Assembly: GCF_030769565.1 (NCBI RefSeq)
Contig: NZ_JAVCAP010000012.1
Span: forward strand, 1 to 64,000
Direction: 5' to 3'
Length of the DNA: 64,000 nucleotides
Origin: Methylophilus aquaticus
GTDB taxonomy: Bacteria; Pseudomonadota; Gammaproteobacteria; Burkholderiales; Methylophilaceae
In this document: positions 24,628 through 35,244 of the stretch, piece after piece
Position numbering within the stretch: the stretch's first letter is position 1
Layout of the letters: every line of letters starts with the position of its first letter
Made by a program: the position numbers and the translations under genes
Notes under the pieces: model-generated
Databases searched by the model: none
What the model saw: only the letters and a program-made list of their open reading frames with translations
What the model was told of the DNA's origin: nothing

Positions 24628-25743
24628 CTATTCTCCGATGGCAAAGCCGATCCCAAACATGGTTTGCGCCTGGTTGTAATCGAGCAATGACACACCATAA
24701 CCGCTCGCCAGCATGGCATAAAAACGTGCGCTTTCATTCTTGAACGGTTTGTATTGCACATCCATTTTGACATAGCCACGGTTGTCGCTGCGCAGGTTGT
24801 TACGGAGCAATATGCTGGCAGCTGTCGTATTGGCTTCGCTATCCCAGCGCAGCGTCACGTCTCCATAACCCATGTATTTACTGATATCCGGGTTATCGTC
24901 ATCAGACTTGCTTTCAGGAATCCGCCACCACGGTTTGAACAACAGACTATAGCGCTCATTCAGTTGCCAGCCACCTTGCAGGTAGATTCGGTTCCAGCTA
25001 CGCGACAATGGCATGGAACGGCCATTCGATTCATGCACAACGCCCAGATTCAGCAAATCTGGAATCACTGCCCAGCGTTTGGGCGCTTCAGGGCTGTTTA
25101 ATCCCAGCGACAAAATCAGTTCAGGCGAGTAGTTGTGGTCGCGCACAGGTCGCGATTGCGATTCGTTATACACTTGCCAGAACGACTGCTGGGTGTAGGC
25201 GCCCCACAGGCGCGCACTCTGTATCCAGTTATTTTTAGGCAGCCAGTCTGAAAAGTTCATTAACTGGGTTTTCAGGCTGATCTGAAAATGGATGTCATTA
25301 TGATCCAGCGCCCGGTCTTGTGTATTTGGACGGGAGGGAGAGTCCGGGACTTGATTAGGGTTGCTGGAATAGGACGTGACAATGTAATTCTGCTGATACG
25401 TTTCGAGGTCGGTAAAATGCAATTCATCCTGACTGTTAAGATGCCATTTACGGGCAAGGTAACCGGTATCGGCGCTAACTTTAGCCACCAGTTCAGTCTG
25501 CGCAGGTGAAAGTATGGGTGAGGTAATCTGGGTAGTTGCATACTGTCCGGCCACTTTATCAAAGCATACCAGGCGCCGACTGGCATCATCTGAAAACTCG
25601 GTTTGACAAGTGCGCAAGGCTTGTTGCATTTCGCTCATTGGCGCCGCCCATGCCAACTCCATAGAGAGCAAAGCGGTGATTGTTAGCAAACCACCTATAT
25701 GCAGACGCAGCAACGCGTTGCGTGATTTAAACCCATGGCTCAT
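24628..25743 (-). CDS. pldA: Outer-membrane phospholipase A
   Basis: A 371-residue OMPLA beta-barrel. The signal peptide ends near AWAA. The catalytic triad is visible: His237 and Ser239 in HESNGRS and Asn251 in SRSWNRIY. DLLNLGVVHESNGRS and YGDVTLRW are family hallmarks. The enzyme hydrolyses misplaced phospholipids in the outer leaflet and is activated by calcium-dependent dimerisation. Compared with E. coli (289 residues), the N-terminal region before the barrel is longer (about residues 35-145) and contains a Cys pair at 46 and 60. AAGGAAG precedes the ATG; the gene is 12 bases after the Tas-like gene. Confidence 0.92.
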   Translation of the reverse strand: MSHGFKSRNALLRLHIGGLLTITALLSMELAWAAPMSEMQQALRTCQTEFSDDASRRLVCFDKVAGQYATTQITSPILSPAQTELVAKVSADTGYLARKWHLNSQDELHFTDLETYQQNYIVTSYSSNPNQVPDSPSRPNTQDRALDHNDIHFQISLKTQLMNFSDWLPKNNWIQSARLWGAYTQQSFWQVYNESQSRPVRDHNYSPELILSLGLNSPEAPKRWAVIPDLLNLGVVHESNGRSMPLSRSWNRIYLQGGWQLNERYSLLFKPWWRIPESKSDDDNPDISKYMGYGDVTLRWDSEANTTAASILLRNNLRSDNRGYVKMDVQYKPFKNESARFYAMLASGYGVSLLDYNQAQTMFGIGFAIGE

Positions 25744-25755
25744 GTTTAACTTCCT

Positions 25756-26814
25756 TTATGGCGCAGGATTCATCATCGTCAGATGCAATTGCTCAACTTC
25801 GGCCAACACGGCCTCGCTGAGCCGCACCTGGTAGGCGGCGATATTTTCCTGCAGTTGCGACAGGCTGGTCGCACCGATAATGGTGGTGCCGACAAACCAG
25901 CGATGGTAGACAAAACTCAATGCCAGCTGCGTAGGCGTCAGACCATGCGCGCGTGCCAGCTCGGTATATGCCCTGGCGGCGGCAGGCACGCCCGGTTTTT
26001 TATAGCGTTGGGCATAGCCCAGAAACAGGGTCACACGACCCGGTGTGGCAGGATCATCCACATACTTGCCAGTCAGATGCCCAAAGGCCAGTGGCGAATA
26101 AGCGGCCAGACTGATCCCTTCGCGGTAGAGCACTTCGGTCATGCCGAACTCCATGCCACGGTTCATCAGGTTATAGCAGTTTTGCAGCACAGCCACCCGT
26201 GGCAGACCCTGTTCACGCGCCACCCGCAAAAACTCCATCACCCCCCAAGGCTGCTCATTGCTCAGGCCAATCGCGCGCACTTTACCTTCGCGAACCAGCT
26301 CATCCAGCACTTCGAGCTGGGTTTGAATGGATATCCAGGCCATTGGATGACCATCTTTATCCAGTTCGGCCTTGGGATCAAACTGGTACTGACCGAACAT
26401 GGGCACATTACGCTCGGGCCAGTGTAAATACAGCACATCGAGATAATCGGTTTGCAGGCGCTGTAAACTCTGATGCACCGCTTCGCGGATATTGTCGCGG
26501 TCATGCCCGCTGGGGCCACCGCGGATCCAGTGCATGCCGCGACGCGGACCGGCCACTTTGCTGGCCAGTACAAAGCGGTCGCGCGCCTGTGTTTTGATCC
26601 AGTGCCCCAGCATGGTTTCTGTGCGTGTGACCGTTTCAGCCCGTGGCGGCACCGGATACATTTCCGCGGTATCAATAAAATTGATGCCCTGCGCCAGCGC
26701 ATAATCCAATTGTGTATTGGCGTCCTGCTGGGTGTTCTGGTCACCAAAAGTCATGGTGCCGAGTGTGATTCTGGAGACGCGCAATGCGCTGCCTCCCAAT
26801 AAAATGCTATCCAT
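25756..26814 (-). CDS. tas: Aldo/keto reductase, Tas-like
   Basis: A 352-residue NADPH-dependent aldo/keto reductase. Elements follow E. coli Tas closely: VSRITLGTMTFGDQNTQQDANTQLDYALAQGINFIDTAEMYPVPPR, LASKVAGP with the catalytic Lys, LQTDYLDVLYLHWPER with the His, IGLSNEQPWGVM, AYSPLAFGHLTGKY and IIGATSLSQLQENI. The start at 26814 overlaps the stop of the upstream gene by one base (TAATG), so the two are translationally coupled; the longer frame to 26898 has no family match. Tas complements tyrosine auxotrophy in E. coli, but its natural substrate is unsettled. Confidence 0.92.
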   Translation of the reverse strand: MDSILLGGSALRVSRITLGTMTFGDQNTQQDANTQLDYALAQGINFIDTAEMYPVPPRAETVTRTETMLGHWIKTQARDRFVLASKVAGPRRGMHWIRGGPSGHDRDNIREAVHQSLQRLQTDYLDVLYLHWPERNVPMFGQYQFDPKAELDKDGHPMAWISIQTQLEVLDELVREGKVRAIGLSNEQPWGVMEFLRVAREQGLPRVAVLQNCYNLMNRGMEFGMTEVLYREGISLAAYSPLAFGHLTGKYVDDPATPGRVTLFLGYAQRYKKPGVPAAARAYTELARAHGLTPTQLALSFVYHRWFVGTTIIGATSLSQLQENIAAYQVRLSEAVLAEVEQLHLTMMNPAP

Positions 26815-27410
26815 TAATGTAATACCTGTTTTTCTGGGGTGCCTTGTACTACGATGGCAGAAACGGTGCCAGGTTCCCCGCCACTCTGCAATGTCCAACC
26901 GGCGTCTTTGGCGGCAATCAGTAACATCCGTGCAATAGCCAACACCAATTCTTTAGTCAGATTGATATTCACATTCATATGGTTAAGGCAATGCAGCGTC
27001 ATGCTCCGCAATTGCGCGTTGACTGCCTGGAATTGCGACCCCACGGCCAATAGAGGACCCTGTTCAACAACAGGCATTCTTTCCTCATAAGCCGTATTAA
27101 AATCCAGTGACTCCAGTGACTCCATGGCCACCGCTTCCTCGGCAAACTGCCGCGTCGCCTCGCCTGGAGCAGGCGCTGCTGACTGTGTATACGTGCTTTC
27201 GGAGGCCCCGGCTGGCGCCACTGGCAGATTGGCTTCACGGTTGAGCACTGCAAACAATTGGCGAGTAATGCGATAAGTAATCCATACCTGAATTTCACTG
27301 CCATCACTCATCCCGGCACGGAGCATCAAACGGTCCTGTTGTGTGTCATAAGACAAATTGATCTGTTGTATGGACTTGGGCTGCATACTGTCACGACTTT
27401 CTGCATTCAT
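26814..27410 (-). CDS. Conserved-looking hypothetical protein, first gene of the tas-pldA operon
   Basis: A soluble protein of about 198 residues. It opens with QQINLSYDTQQDRLMLRAGMSDGSEIQVWITYRITRQLFAVLN, continues with a polar stretch rich in Ala, Pro and Glu, and ends with VNINLTKELVLAIARMLLIAAKDAGWTL. No catalytic motif or membrane segment is visible and no named family was recognised. Starts at 27410 or 27386 are both plausible; no strong ribosome site was found. Its stop codon overlaps the start of the Tas-like gene. Confidence 0.7.
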   Translation of the reverse strand: MNAESRDSMQPKSIQQINLSYDTQQDRLMLRAGMSDGSEIQVWITYRITRQLFAVLNREANLPVAPAGASESTYTQSAAPAPGEATRQFAEEAVAMESLESLDFNTAYEERMPVVEQGPLLAVGSQFQAVNAQLRSMTLHCLNHMNVNINLTKELVLAIARMLLIAAKDAGWTLQSGGEPGTVSAIVVQGTPEKQVLH

Positions 27411-27847
27411 TGAAGCATATATGTACAGCATTAACTTACTAAAAGCCATCCCAAAAAGATAGTTCAAGCCAGGTATTTTTTGTATCCCCCCTCATAAAAC
27501 CAGGGATCGCAGTAGTCAGCGTAAAATTTAGAAACCGCTTGCTTCGCTAATAAAAGAAAATTTCAGTAATAGTGATGGTTACATTTATGCAAATACTATG
27601 ATCACCAGACAGATAATGCTATCGTCACGTCAAACCAATATGGCAGTTAGGGCATGTTAACGCTACTTCAATTGTCGATGTGCATCTGTCACCAGTGTTA
27701 TCAAAGCGTGAGAAGCGCTGTTTGCGCACTCCCAACAAGCGCATAACAACGCGGAGAGCGCTGATGGCAATTAGACCCCTCCGGGCTGGAGAGCACTGAC
27801 AGGCTCCAGTGCCCTTACGAAACGGCTTGATCACAGGATATTGATCG
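27411..27847. other. Intergenic region between divergent genes, no gene seen
   Basis: A divergent promoter region of about 440 bases. A short open frame on the minus strand at 27625-27834 lacks a ribosome site and protein-like composition. No known riboswitch or RNA gene was recognised. Confidence 0.5.
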
Positions 27848-29281
27848 TTGACAAAAAATCACAATGAGCGCGCGCGTCTCGCTGCTGTACTCAGTTACCA
27901 GATACTGGACTCGGTCACAGAATCCGATTTTGACCAGCTGGTTGCACTGGCCTGCCAATTATTTGCAGTGCCAATCGCTGCCGTCAGCATCATGGACAGG
28001 CACCGCCAGTGGTTTAAATCCGCCCAAGGGCTGGAGATGAGTCAAATTGCACGGGATGTCTCATTTTGCCAATATGCCATTCGTAGCCAATCCCCGCTGA
28101 TCGTGGAAGATACTCAGCGGGATGCCCGATTCATGCTGAGTGCCCTCGTCGTACATCCGCCGTATGTCCGTGCCTATGCTGGCATTCCACTCATCAATAC
28201 TGACGGCTATGCCATCGGTACATTTTGCGTGATGGACCATCAACCGCGGATTTTTTCCGAAGTCGAGCTCGGCCTGCTGAACATACTGGCTAACCAGACG
28301 ACGAAACTACTGGAACTCCGCAAGGAAATTATTCAAAGAATTGAGTTCAGTGACCAGCTCAGGCGTATTTATGACTCGCAAAGCAAAGCCCAGGAGTTAT
28401 GGAAACAAGCCATCGACGCTGTCGGTGATGGCGTGTGGGACTGTGACCTGGTCAGCGGACACTATTTTTTTGGATATAGCTGGCTGAAAATGCTGGGGTA
28501 CGATCAGGACGACCTGGTTCCCCACTTTGTCACGCTGTACGATTTACTGCATGCAGAAGACAAACCACGTTTTGAAGCGCATATCCATGCGTACTTGAGC
28601 GGGCAAGCCGACGAATACAAAATCGAGTACCGGATTCGTTGCAAGAACAGCGATTACAAGTGGGTATTATCGCGCGGTATGATTGTTGAACACGATGAAA
28701 ACAGGCAGCCCAAACGCGTGGTGGGCACCCATACCGATATTTCACAAGCCAAAATGCTGGAGCAATCCATCTGGCAACAAGCGCATTTTGATAACCTGAC
28801 TGGCTTACCCAATCGCCGCCTGTTTCTGGACAGGCTGGCGCACGAACGCAGCGTCAGCCAGCGGGAGGACAAGCAATTTGCCGTCATTTTTATTGATCTG
28901 GATGGGTTTAAAGCGGTCAATGACGCACACGGCCATCTGGTGGGTGACCAGTTACTGGTCGCGTTTAGCCAGCGCATTCAGACATTTTTCAGGCAATCGG
29001 ACACGTTTGCCAGATTTGCCGGGGACGAGTTTGCAATGATCCTTGGCAATATGCAATCGCAAGCAGACATGACTACCTTTGCAGAAAAAATCGTACAGGC
29101 CACCAAACAACCATTTCAGCTGGATGAGGTGACCGTACAAATCTCTGCCAGCATCGGCCTGGCCTGTTACCCGCAACACGGCACCGAGGTGGATGATTTA
29201 TTACGCAACTCCGACGCAGCCATGTATGCCGCGAAGGCCCAAGGAAAAAACTGCTGGGTGCTGTACGTGCCGGGGATGTGA
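27848..29281 (+). CDS. GAF-PAS-GGDEF diguanylate cyclase
   Basis: A 477-residue cytosolic protein. A GAF domain (about 20-165: LAAVLSYQILDSVTESDFDQLVALACQLF, FCQYAI, AYAGIPLINTDGYAIGTFCVMD) is followed by a PAS/PAC unit (about 190-300) and a GGDEF domain (QAHFDNLTGLPNRRLFLDRLA onward). The active-site motif reads AGDEF instead of GGDEF, a substitution compatible with activity, and an inhibitory site RxxD (RQSD) lies five residues upstream. It should make c-di-GMP in response to a small ligand or redox signal. The start is TTG at 27848, with only a weak AGGAT upstream. Confidence 0.88.
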   Translation: MTKNHNERARLAAVLSYQILDSVTESDFDQLVALACQLFAVPIAAVSIMDRHRQWFKSAQGLEMSQIARDVSFCQYAIRSQSPLIVEDTQRDARFMLSALVVHPPYVRAYAGIPLINTDGYAIGTFCVMDHQPRIFSEVELGLLNILANQTTKLLELRKEIIQRIEFSDQLRRIYDSQSKAQELWKQAIDAVGDGVWDCDLVSGHYFFGYSWLKMLGYDQDDLVPHFVTLYDLLHAEDKPRFEAHIHAYLSGQADEYKIEYRIRCKNSDYKWVLSRGMIVEHDENRQPKRVVGTHTDISQAKMLEQSIWQQAHFDNLTGLPNRRLFLDRLAHERSVSQREDKQFAVIFIDLDGFKAVNDAHGHLVGDQLLVAFSQRIQTFFRQSDTFARFAGDEFAMILGNMQSQADMTTFAEKIVQATKQPFQLDEVTVQISASIGLACYPQHGTEVDDLLRNSDAAMYAAKAQGKNCWVLYVPGM

Positions 29282-29502
29282 TACGCAACAGGCGGTATCG
29301 GTTCAAATGCGCAAACATAGGCAACGAGTAAAAAGTCATTTATCAATATAGATTCAATGACTTACTACACATTTAAAATCACCTCTGCAGGCAGTAACGA
29401 TGTTAAAAAAAATTTATTGATCATCAACTGCAAGTAGTCGCACAGTATCGATTTAGATATTTGTTTTAAGATATGCTTTTAACACAATATTTGGGAAAAA
29501 AA

Positions 29503-30486
29503 ATGGCACACTGGTTTTCAGACAATGTGCAAAGTATAGGCAATACGCCACTGGTACGCCTGAATCGGCTGACAGCGCCGGGACAGGCAACGATTCTCGC
29601 CAAAATTGAAGGCCGCAACCCGGCTTATTCGGTCAAGTGCCGGATCGGCGCGGCCATGATCTGGGAGGCAGAAAAACAGGGCTTGCTCGGACCTGGCAAA
29701 GAGATCATTGAACCCACCAGCGGCAATACCGGCATTGCGCTGGCCTTTGTGGCAGCCGCACGTGGCGTTCCCATTACCCTGACCATGCCGGAAACCATGA
29801 GCGTGGAACGGCGCAAGCTGCTGCTGGCCTATGGTGCCAAACTGGTGCTCACCGAAGGGGCCAAGGGCATGAAGGGGGCGATTGCCAAAGCAGAAGAAAT
29901 TGCCGCTTCTGATCCGTCAAGGTATGTGTTATTGCAGCAATTTAAAAACCCGGCGAATCCGGCCATTCACGCACAAACCACCGGGCCCGAAATCTGGCGA
30001 GATACGGATGGCAAGGTCGATATTTTTGTATCAGGGGTTGGCACCGGCGGCACCATTACAGGCGTCACACGCTACTTCAAACAGATACAGAAAAGGAACA
30101 TCCTGTCTGTGGCGGTAGAGCCAGCGGCCAGCCCTGTATTGACGCAATTCAGGGCCGGACAGGAACTCGCCCCGGCACCCCACAAAATCCAGGGCATAGG
30201 CGCAGGCTTTGTACCAGACATCCTGGACCTGAGTCTGATCGATGCCATTGAACAAGTCAGTAACGAAGAGGCCATAGAATACGCACGGCGCCTGGCGCTG
30301 GAAGAGGGCATACTGGCGGGCATTTCCTGCGGTGCAGCTGTGGCGGTTGCCGCGCGTTATGCGGCCAACCCCGAACACGCAGGCAAAACCATCGTGGTGA
30401 TCTTGCCAGACTCGGGTGAGCGCTATTTAAGCTCTGTGCTCTTCGAAGGGATGTTTGATGCACAAGGCTTGAGCACATCCGCCTGA
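29503..30486 (+). CDS. cysK: Cysteine synthase A
   Basis: A 327-residue PLP enzyme making cysteine from O-acetylserine and sulfide. The PLP lysine is Lys45 in [11 protein letters not shown]; the substrate loop [17 protein letters not shown] and the phosphate loop [10 protein letters not shown] are intact. The start at 29503 gives the normal family N-terminus [20 protein letters not shown]; the ATG at 29473 would add ten unlike residues. Monocistronic as far as can be seen. Confidence 0.95.
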   Translation: MAHWFSDNVQSIGNTPLVRLNRLTAPGQATILAKIEGRNPAYSVKCRIGAAMIWEAEKQGLLGPGKEIIEPTSGNTGIALAFVAAARGVPITLTMPETMSVERRKLLLAYGAKLVLTEGAKGMKGAIAKAEEIAASDPSRYVLLQQFKNPANPAIHAQTTGPEIWRDTDGKVDIFVSGVGTGGTITGVTRYFKQIQKRNILSVAVEPAASPVLTQFRAGQELAPAPHKIQGIGAGFVPDILDLSLIDAIEQVSNEEAIEYARRLALEEGILAGISCGAAVAVAARYAANPEHAGKTIVVILPDSGERYLSSVLFEGMFDAQGLSTSA

Positions 30487-30849
30487 ACGCAATGGATGCA
30501 GGCACTCAGCCGCAAATGCGTGCTGAATGCCCGTCTATGTCCATACACTTCAAGCAGCAAGTGTCTGCCTTGCCTCCCGTAAAGTCTGTATCAAAAGCGA
30601 TACAGATCTATACTTTGCATGTCCATCAATAAGTCCCATTTAAAGACAACGATTACCGTAACAACGCATGTCATTTGTCTTAAATTCGACGAGGGAGGAA
30701 CGACTGCCAGCATTTGTTGATCCTGAATACCGGCAAAGGCAAAAAGTTGCTTTACAATCTGTGCAGAGTATTGGCATCCCTATCCGCACGGTGAACATTA
30801 TGCTAAAGATGCCAGTCACATAACCTTGTTGAAATATATTGCCTACACC
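30487..30849. other. Intergenic region before the efflux operon
   Basis: About 360 bases. A 51-codon frame (ATG at 30668, stop at 30821-30823) encodes MSFVLNSTREERLPAFVDPE and onward, but it has no ribosome site and no recognised family, so it is left uncalled. No hairpin or known operator was identified. Confidence 0.45.
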
Positions 30850-32130
30850 ATGCCAGACAAAAAAATATTAATCAAAACGTTGCTTGTAACCGTGCTTGCT
30901 GGTGGTGCCATATGGGGGTGGAAAGCATTGCATGCCAATCATGAGCAACACACCGCCTCTCAAACCCAACATGAGAAACCGGGAAGCAAGCGTCACGGGA
31001 AAGTGGGGGGCTATCCAGGGCAAGGAGACAGGCCAACCCCGGTACTGGCTGCCACAGTCACCAAAGCAGATATCCCGGTGGTGCTGACGGCGCTGGGAAC
31101 AGCGACCCCTTCCGCAGTGGTGACAGTCACCAGCCGCGTCGATGGTCAGCTGATTCAAGTACAGTTTCAGGAAGGGCAACTGGTCAAGCAAGGGCAGTTG
31201 CTCGCCAAGATCGATCCGCGACCCTTTGAAACTGCCCTTGGTCAGATTCAGGGGCAGGCCGCACGCAACCAGGCCCTGCTTAAAAATAGCCAGATTGATC
31301 TGGAGCGCTTTAAAACGCTGCAATCTCAGGACTCCATTGCTTCACAGCAGGTGGACTCACAAGCTTCGCTGGTGCAGCAATATCAGGGCACCGTTCAGGC
31401 AGACCGGGCACTGGTTGAAAGTGCAAAACTGCAACTGGCCTTCACCAACATTACTGCGCCCATCAGTGGACGCATCGGCTTGCGTCAGGTGGATGCCGGC
31501 AACAACATCACCGCGGCCAACCCGATTGCGGTGATCAATGCCGTGCATCCGATTCATGTGGTGTTCACCCTGCCGGAAGACAAGGTCAGCCGACTGGTCA
31601 AACAGACGCAAAGTCAGGCCGGGGCACATGCGCCGGTGGTGGAGGCCTGGGATAAATCCAACACTCAACTGCTGGCCAAAGGCGCACTCAAAAGCATCGA
31701 CAACCAGATTGATACCACGTCGGGCACCATTAAACTCAAAGCCGAATTTTCTAACCTGGATAACAGTCTGTTCCCCAATCAGTTTGTGAATATTCGCCTG
31801 CACAGTGAAACCCTGCGCAATGCCAGTGTGGTGCCAGTCAATGCATTACAGCACAACAATCAGGGCGCATTTGTCTATCTGATCAAGTCAACAGAAAAAG
31901 GCGAGACTGTCAGCCTGCAAGCTGTCACGGTAGGCTACAACGACGGCGAGCGCGCAGCCATTACCAGTGGCCTGCAAGCCGGTGACCGCGTGGTGAGCAG
32001 CGGCGTAGATAAACTGAGAGACCAGGCAAAGGTCATCGTGAAAGACCCGCAGCGCAGCGCAGCAACAGACGCCCCGCAGACACAGCCAGACCAACAAAGA
32101 CGCAAACACCGCCAGGCGTCTGGTGCATAG
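30850..32130 (+). CDS. mdtA: RND efflux periplasmic adaptor, MdtA-type
   Basis: A 426-residue membrane-fusion protein. An N-terminal anchor (LIKTLLVTVLAGGAIWGWKAL) is followed by the lipoyl halves (PVVLTALGTATPSAVVTVTSRVDGQLIQV and LAFTNITAPISGRIGLRQVDAGN), an alpha-hairpin between them and the beta-barrel (VHVVFTLPEDKVSRLV, FPNQFVNIRL). It links inner-membrane RND pumps to the outer-membrane channel. The frame can start with TTG at 30826, but ATG at 30850 places the anchor properly. The C-terminal tail is polar (QTQPDQQRRKHRQ). First gene of a four-gene operon. Confidence 0.9.
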   Translation: MPDKKILIKTLLVTVLAGGAIWGWKALHANHEQHTASQTQHEKPGSKRHGKVGGYPGQGDRPTPVLAATVTKADIPVVLTALGTATPSAVVTVTSRVDGQLIQVQFQEGQLVKQGQLLAKIDPRPFETALGQIQGQAARNQALLKNSQIDLERFKTLQSQDSIASQQVDSQASLVQQYQGTVQADRALVESAKLQLAFTNITAPISGRIGLRQVDAGNNITAANPIAVINAVHPIHVVFTLPEDKVSRLVKQTQSQAGAHAPVVEAWDKSNTQLLAKGALKSIDNQIDTTSGTIKLKAEFSNLDNSLFPNQFVNIRLHSETLRNASVVPVNALQHNNQGAFVYLIKSTEKGETVSLQAVTVGYNDGERAAITSGLQAGDRVVSSGVDKLRDQAKVIVKDPQRSAATDAPQTQPDQQRRKHRQASGA

Positions 32131-32145
32131 GATGTACGGATTGAT

Positions 32146-35100
32146 ATGAATCCTTCACGCATATTTATTCTGCGTCCGGTGGCAACATCGCTGCTGATGA
32201 TTGCTATTTTTCTGGCAGGAGTGCTGGCGTATACGCTGTTGCCGAAGTCAGCTTTGCCGCAAGTGGATTATCCAATTATTCAGGTAGTCACGCTCTATCC
32301 AGGTGCCAGTGCCGAAGTGATGGCCATGAACGTGACCTCACCACTGGAGCGACAGTTTGGCTCCATGTCCGGACTGGCGCATATGTCTTCGGCCAGTTCA
32401 GGCGGCGTGTCAGTGATTACCTTGCAGTTCACCCTCAAGAACAGCCTGGATGTCGCAGTGCAATCGGTGCAGGCCGCCATCAATGCTGCCAGCAGCTTCC
32501 TGCCCGCTGATTTGCCCACGCCGCCGGTCTATAACAAGGTGAATCCGGGAGATGCCCCCATTCTGACCCTGGCCGTGACCTCGCCCAGCATGACGTTGCC
32601 CAAGCTACGTGACCTTGTGGATACACGGATGGCGCAAAAAATTGCCCAGGTCAGCGGCGTGGGACAAGTCAGCATCGATGGCGGGCAAAAACCAGCCATC
32701 CGTATTCAGATCAATCCGGCCGTGCTGGCGGCGTACGGACTCGGCTTTGATACGATACGCACCGTCATTGACAGTGCCAACTCCAACCAGGCCAAGGGCA
32801 ATATTGATGGCCCCCTGCTCGCCTATGAGCTGGAGGCCAACAGCCAGCTGACCTCGGCTGAAGAGTATCGTAACCTGATCATTGCCAATGTGGCGGACCG
32901 GCCCCTGCGCCTGCGTGATGTGGCGGAAGTCAGTGAATCGCAGGAAGACAAATACCTGGCGGCCTGGGCCAACCGCAGCCCGGCTATTCTGGTCAACATC
33001 AAACGCCAGCCAGGTGCGAATGTCATTGAGGTGGTCGAACAGATTCGTGCGCGTTTGCCCGAGTTGACCGCTGGCCTGCCGCTGGATGTCACGGTCACTG
33101 AGCTGACCAACCGTACGCATACCATCCGCAGTGCGCTGCATGACGTGCAGTTTGAACTGATGCTGGCGATTGCACTGGTGGTGATGGTGATCTTCCTGTT
33201 TTTGCGCACGGCCGCGGGTACCATTATCCCCAGCCTGACCGTGCCGTTATCCCTGGTCGGCACCTTCACAGTGATGGTGGCTGCCGGGTTCAGCATCAAC
33301 AACCTGACTTTGATGGCACTCACCATTGCTACCGGCTTTGTGGTGGACGATGCGATTGTGATGATCGAAAATATTGCGCGCCATATTGAAGAAGGTGAAA
33401 CACCATTAAATGCAGCCCTGAAAGGTGCACGCCAAATTGGCTTCACCATTATTTCGCTGACGTTTTCACTGATTGCGGTGCTGATTCCACTGCTGTTTAT
33501 GGGCGATGTGATTGGTCGATTGTTCCGCGAGTTTGCGGTGACACTGGCCGTGGCTATTTTGATTTCTGCGTTTGTATCGCTGACACTGACGCCGATGTTA
33601 TGTGCCCGATTGCTGCGGGCCCCGGCACCCCACCCCGCCGGGGATAAAAAGCCTGACTTGATGGACAAGGTCGTGCAGGCATACAGTCGCGGCTTGACAC
33701 TTGCATTCAAGCACCAGCCGTTGGTATTACTGATTGCCGCACTTTCTCTCGCATGCACCCTGGCACTTGCCTTCGTCATTCCAAAAAGCCTGTTTCCAAC
33801 GCAAGATACCGGCTTGATTCAAGTGATTACCGAAGCGTCTGATGCAGCCGCATTCCAGCAAGTCAGCCTTGCTCAGCAGGCACTGCTCGATGCCATCCTC
33901 GAAGATGCAGATGTCGCCAGCGTATCCTCTGTCGCCGGCGTGGATGGTGTGAATACCACACACAACAGTGGTCGCTTGCTGATCAACCTCAATCCTTACC
34001 CGCAACGCACGGCAACCGCTTCCGAAGTGATTGCGCGGATGCAACCGGCACTTCAGCAACATGCCAGCATCGCCCTGTACATGCAGCCGGTACAGGACCT
34101 GACGCTGTCTGACCGCATCAGCAGCACCCAGTACCAGTATTTACTAACCGGCACCGACCTGGGCGCGCTGAATACCGCGCTACCCCGGTTTCTGGAAAAA
34201 TTGCAGGCGCTGCCGCAACTGGTTGAGGTGAAAAGCAACCAGCATGACGAAGGCCTGCGGGCGTCCATCATGGTAGACCGCGACAGTGCTGGACGTTTCG
34301 GCATTACCATGGCCGATGTAGACAATGCGCTGTACAGCGCCTTTGGCCAGCGCATGATCTCGACCATTTTCACCCAGGCCAACCAGTACCGGGTGATTCT
34401 TGAAGCCAAACTGGCAGGCACTTCTGGCCTGGCGGCATTGCAACAGGTGTATGTCAGCAGCAGCAACGGCAAACAGGTGCCACTCGCCAGTATTGCCACC
34501 CTCACCGAACAACCCGCCTCACTGGTCGTACACCGTGAGGACCAGCTTCCTTCCATTGAAATCGGTTTTAATCTGGCGCCCGGCTATGCACTGGGCGATG
34601 CCGTCACAGCCATTGAGGCCGTCAAACAGGGGATGCAGTGGCCACCCACCATCATCAGCCGCTTTCAGGGTGCGGCCTCGGCCTTTGAATCTGCGCTCAA
34701 TAATGAACTGTTTTTAATGCTGGCCGCCATGTTGACCATGTATATCGTACTGGGCATTTTGTATGAGAGCTATATTCACCCGCTGACCATTTTATCCACA
34801 CTGCCGTCTGCAGGCGTGGGGGCCTTGCTCGCACTGATGGTGACCCAGCATCCGCTGAGTGTGATTGCCATTATCGGCATTATCCTGCTGATTGGCATTG
34901 TGCAGAAAAATGCCATCATGATGATCGATTTTGCGCTGGAGGCCGAGCGCACGCGTGGTCTCAGCGCACAGGAAGCGATTTACCAGGCCTGCCTGCTGCG
35001 CTTTCGGCCTATCCTGATGACCACACTGGCCGCCTTGCTGAGTGCGGTGCCACTGGTCACCGGTGACGGGCCGGGTTCTGAGCTGCGCGCCCCCCTGGGC

Positions 35101-35244
35101 ATTGCCATGATAGGCGGCTTGCTGCTCAGCCAGTTGCTCACGCTGTTTACCACGCCCGTGATTTATCTGGCATTTGACCGGCTGGCCCACTGGCGCAGCC
35201 CTGTAACACCTGATACTGGCACTGCGCCAGGAGCCGTGCGTTAA
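32146..35244 (+). CDS. mdtB: RND multidrug efflux pump, MdtB-type
   Basis: A 1032-residue RND permease with 12 expected membrane helices and two large periplasmic loops. It starts [20 protein letters not shown]; the proton-relay pair lies in [21 protein letters not shown] on helix 4, and the repeated half contains [20 protein letters not shown]. It follows the adaptor by 15 bases and ends in a one-base overlap (TAATG) with the next pump gene. In E. coli MdtB and MdtC form a mixed trimer handling bile salts and novobiocin; a similar heterotrimer is inferred. Confidence 0.9.
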   Translation: MNPSRIFILRPVATSLLMIAIFLAGVLAYTLLPKSALPQVDYPIIQVVTLYPGASAEVMAMNVTSPLERQFGSMSGLAHMSSASSGGVSVITLQFTLKNSLDVAVQSVQAAINAASSFLPADLPTPPVYNKVNPGDAPILTLAVTSPSMTLPKLRDLVDTRMAQKIAQVSGVGQVSIDGGQKPAIRIQINPAVLAAYGLGFDTIRTVIDSANSNQAKGNIDGPLLAYELEANSQLTSAEEYRNLIIANVADRPLRLRDVAEVSESQEDKYLAAWANRSPAILVNIKRQPGANVIEVVEQIRARLPELTAGLPLDVTVTELTNRTHTIRSALHDVQFELMLAIALVVMVIFLFLRTAAGTIIPSLTVPLSLVGTFTVMVAAGFSINNLTLMALTIATGFVVDDAIVMIENIARHIEEGETPLNAALKGARQIGFTIISLTFSLIAVLIPLLFMGDVIGRLFREFAVTLAVAILISAFVSLTLTPMLCARLLRAPAPHPAGDKKPDLMDKVVQAYSRGLTLAFKHQPLVLLIAALSLACTLALAFVIPKSLFPTQDTGLIQVITEASDAAAFQQVSLAQQALLDAILEDADVASVSSVAGVDGVNTTHNSGRLLINLNPYPQRTATASEVIARMQPALQQHASIALYMQPVQDLTLSDRISSTQYQYLLTGTDLGALNTALPRFLEKLQALPQLVEVKSNQHDEGLRASIMVDRDSAGRFGITMADVDNALYSAFGQRMISTIFTQANQYRVILEAKLAGTSGLAALQQVYVSSSNGKQVPLASIATLTEQPASLVVHREDQLPSIEIGFNLAPGYALGDAVTAIEAVKQGMQWPPTIISRFQGAASAFESALNNELFLMLAAMLTMYIVLGILYESYIHPLTILSTLPSAGVGALLALMVTQHPLSVIAIIGIILLIGIVQKNAIMMIDFALEAERTRGLSAQEAIYQACLLRFRPILMTTLAALLSAVPLVTGDGPGSELRAPLGIAMIGGLLLSQLLTLFTTPVIYLAFDRLAHWRSPVTPDTGTAPGAVR

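Noticed and set aside
30668-30823. A 51-codon frame before the efflux operon
   Set aside because: No ribosome site, no recognised family and no comparative evidence.
32823-33779. A 318-codon open frame antisense to mdtB
   Set aside because: It is low in complexity, lacks any domain and lies wholly inside a well-supported RND pump gene.
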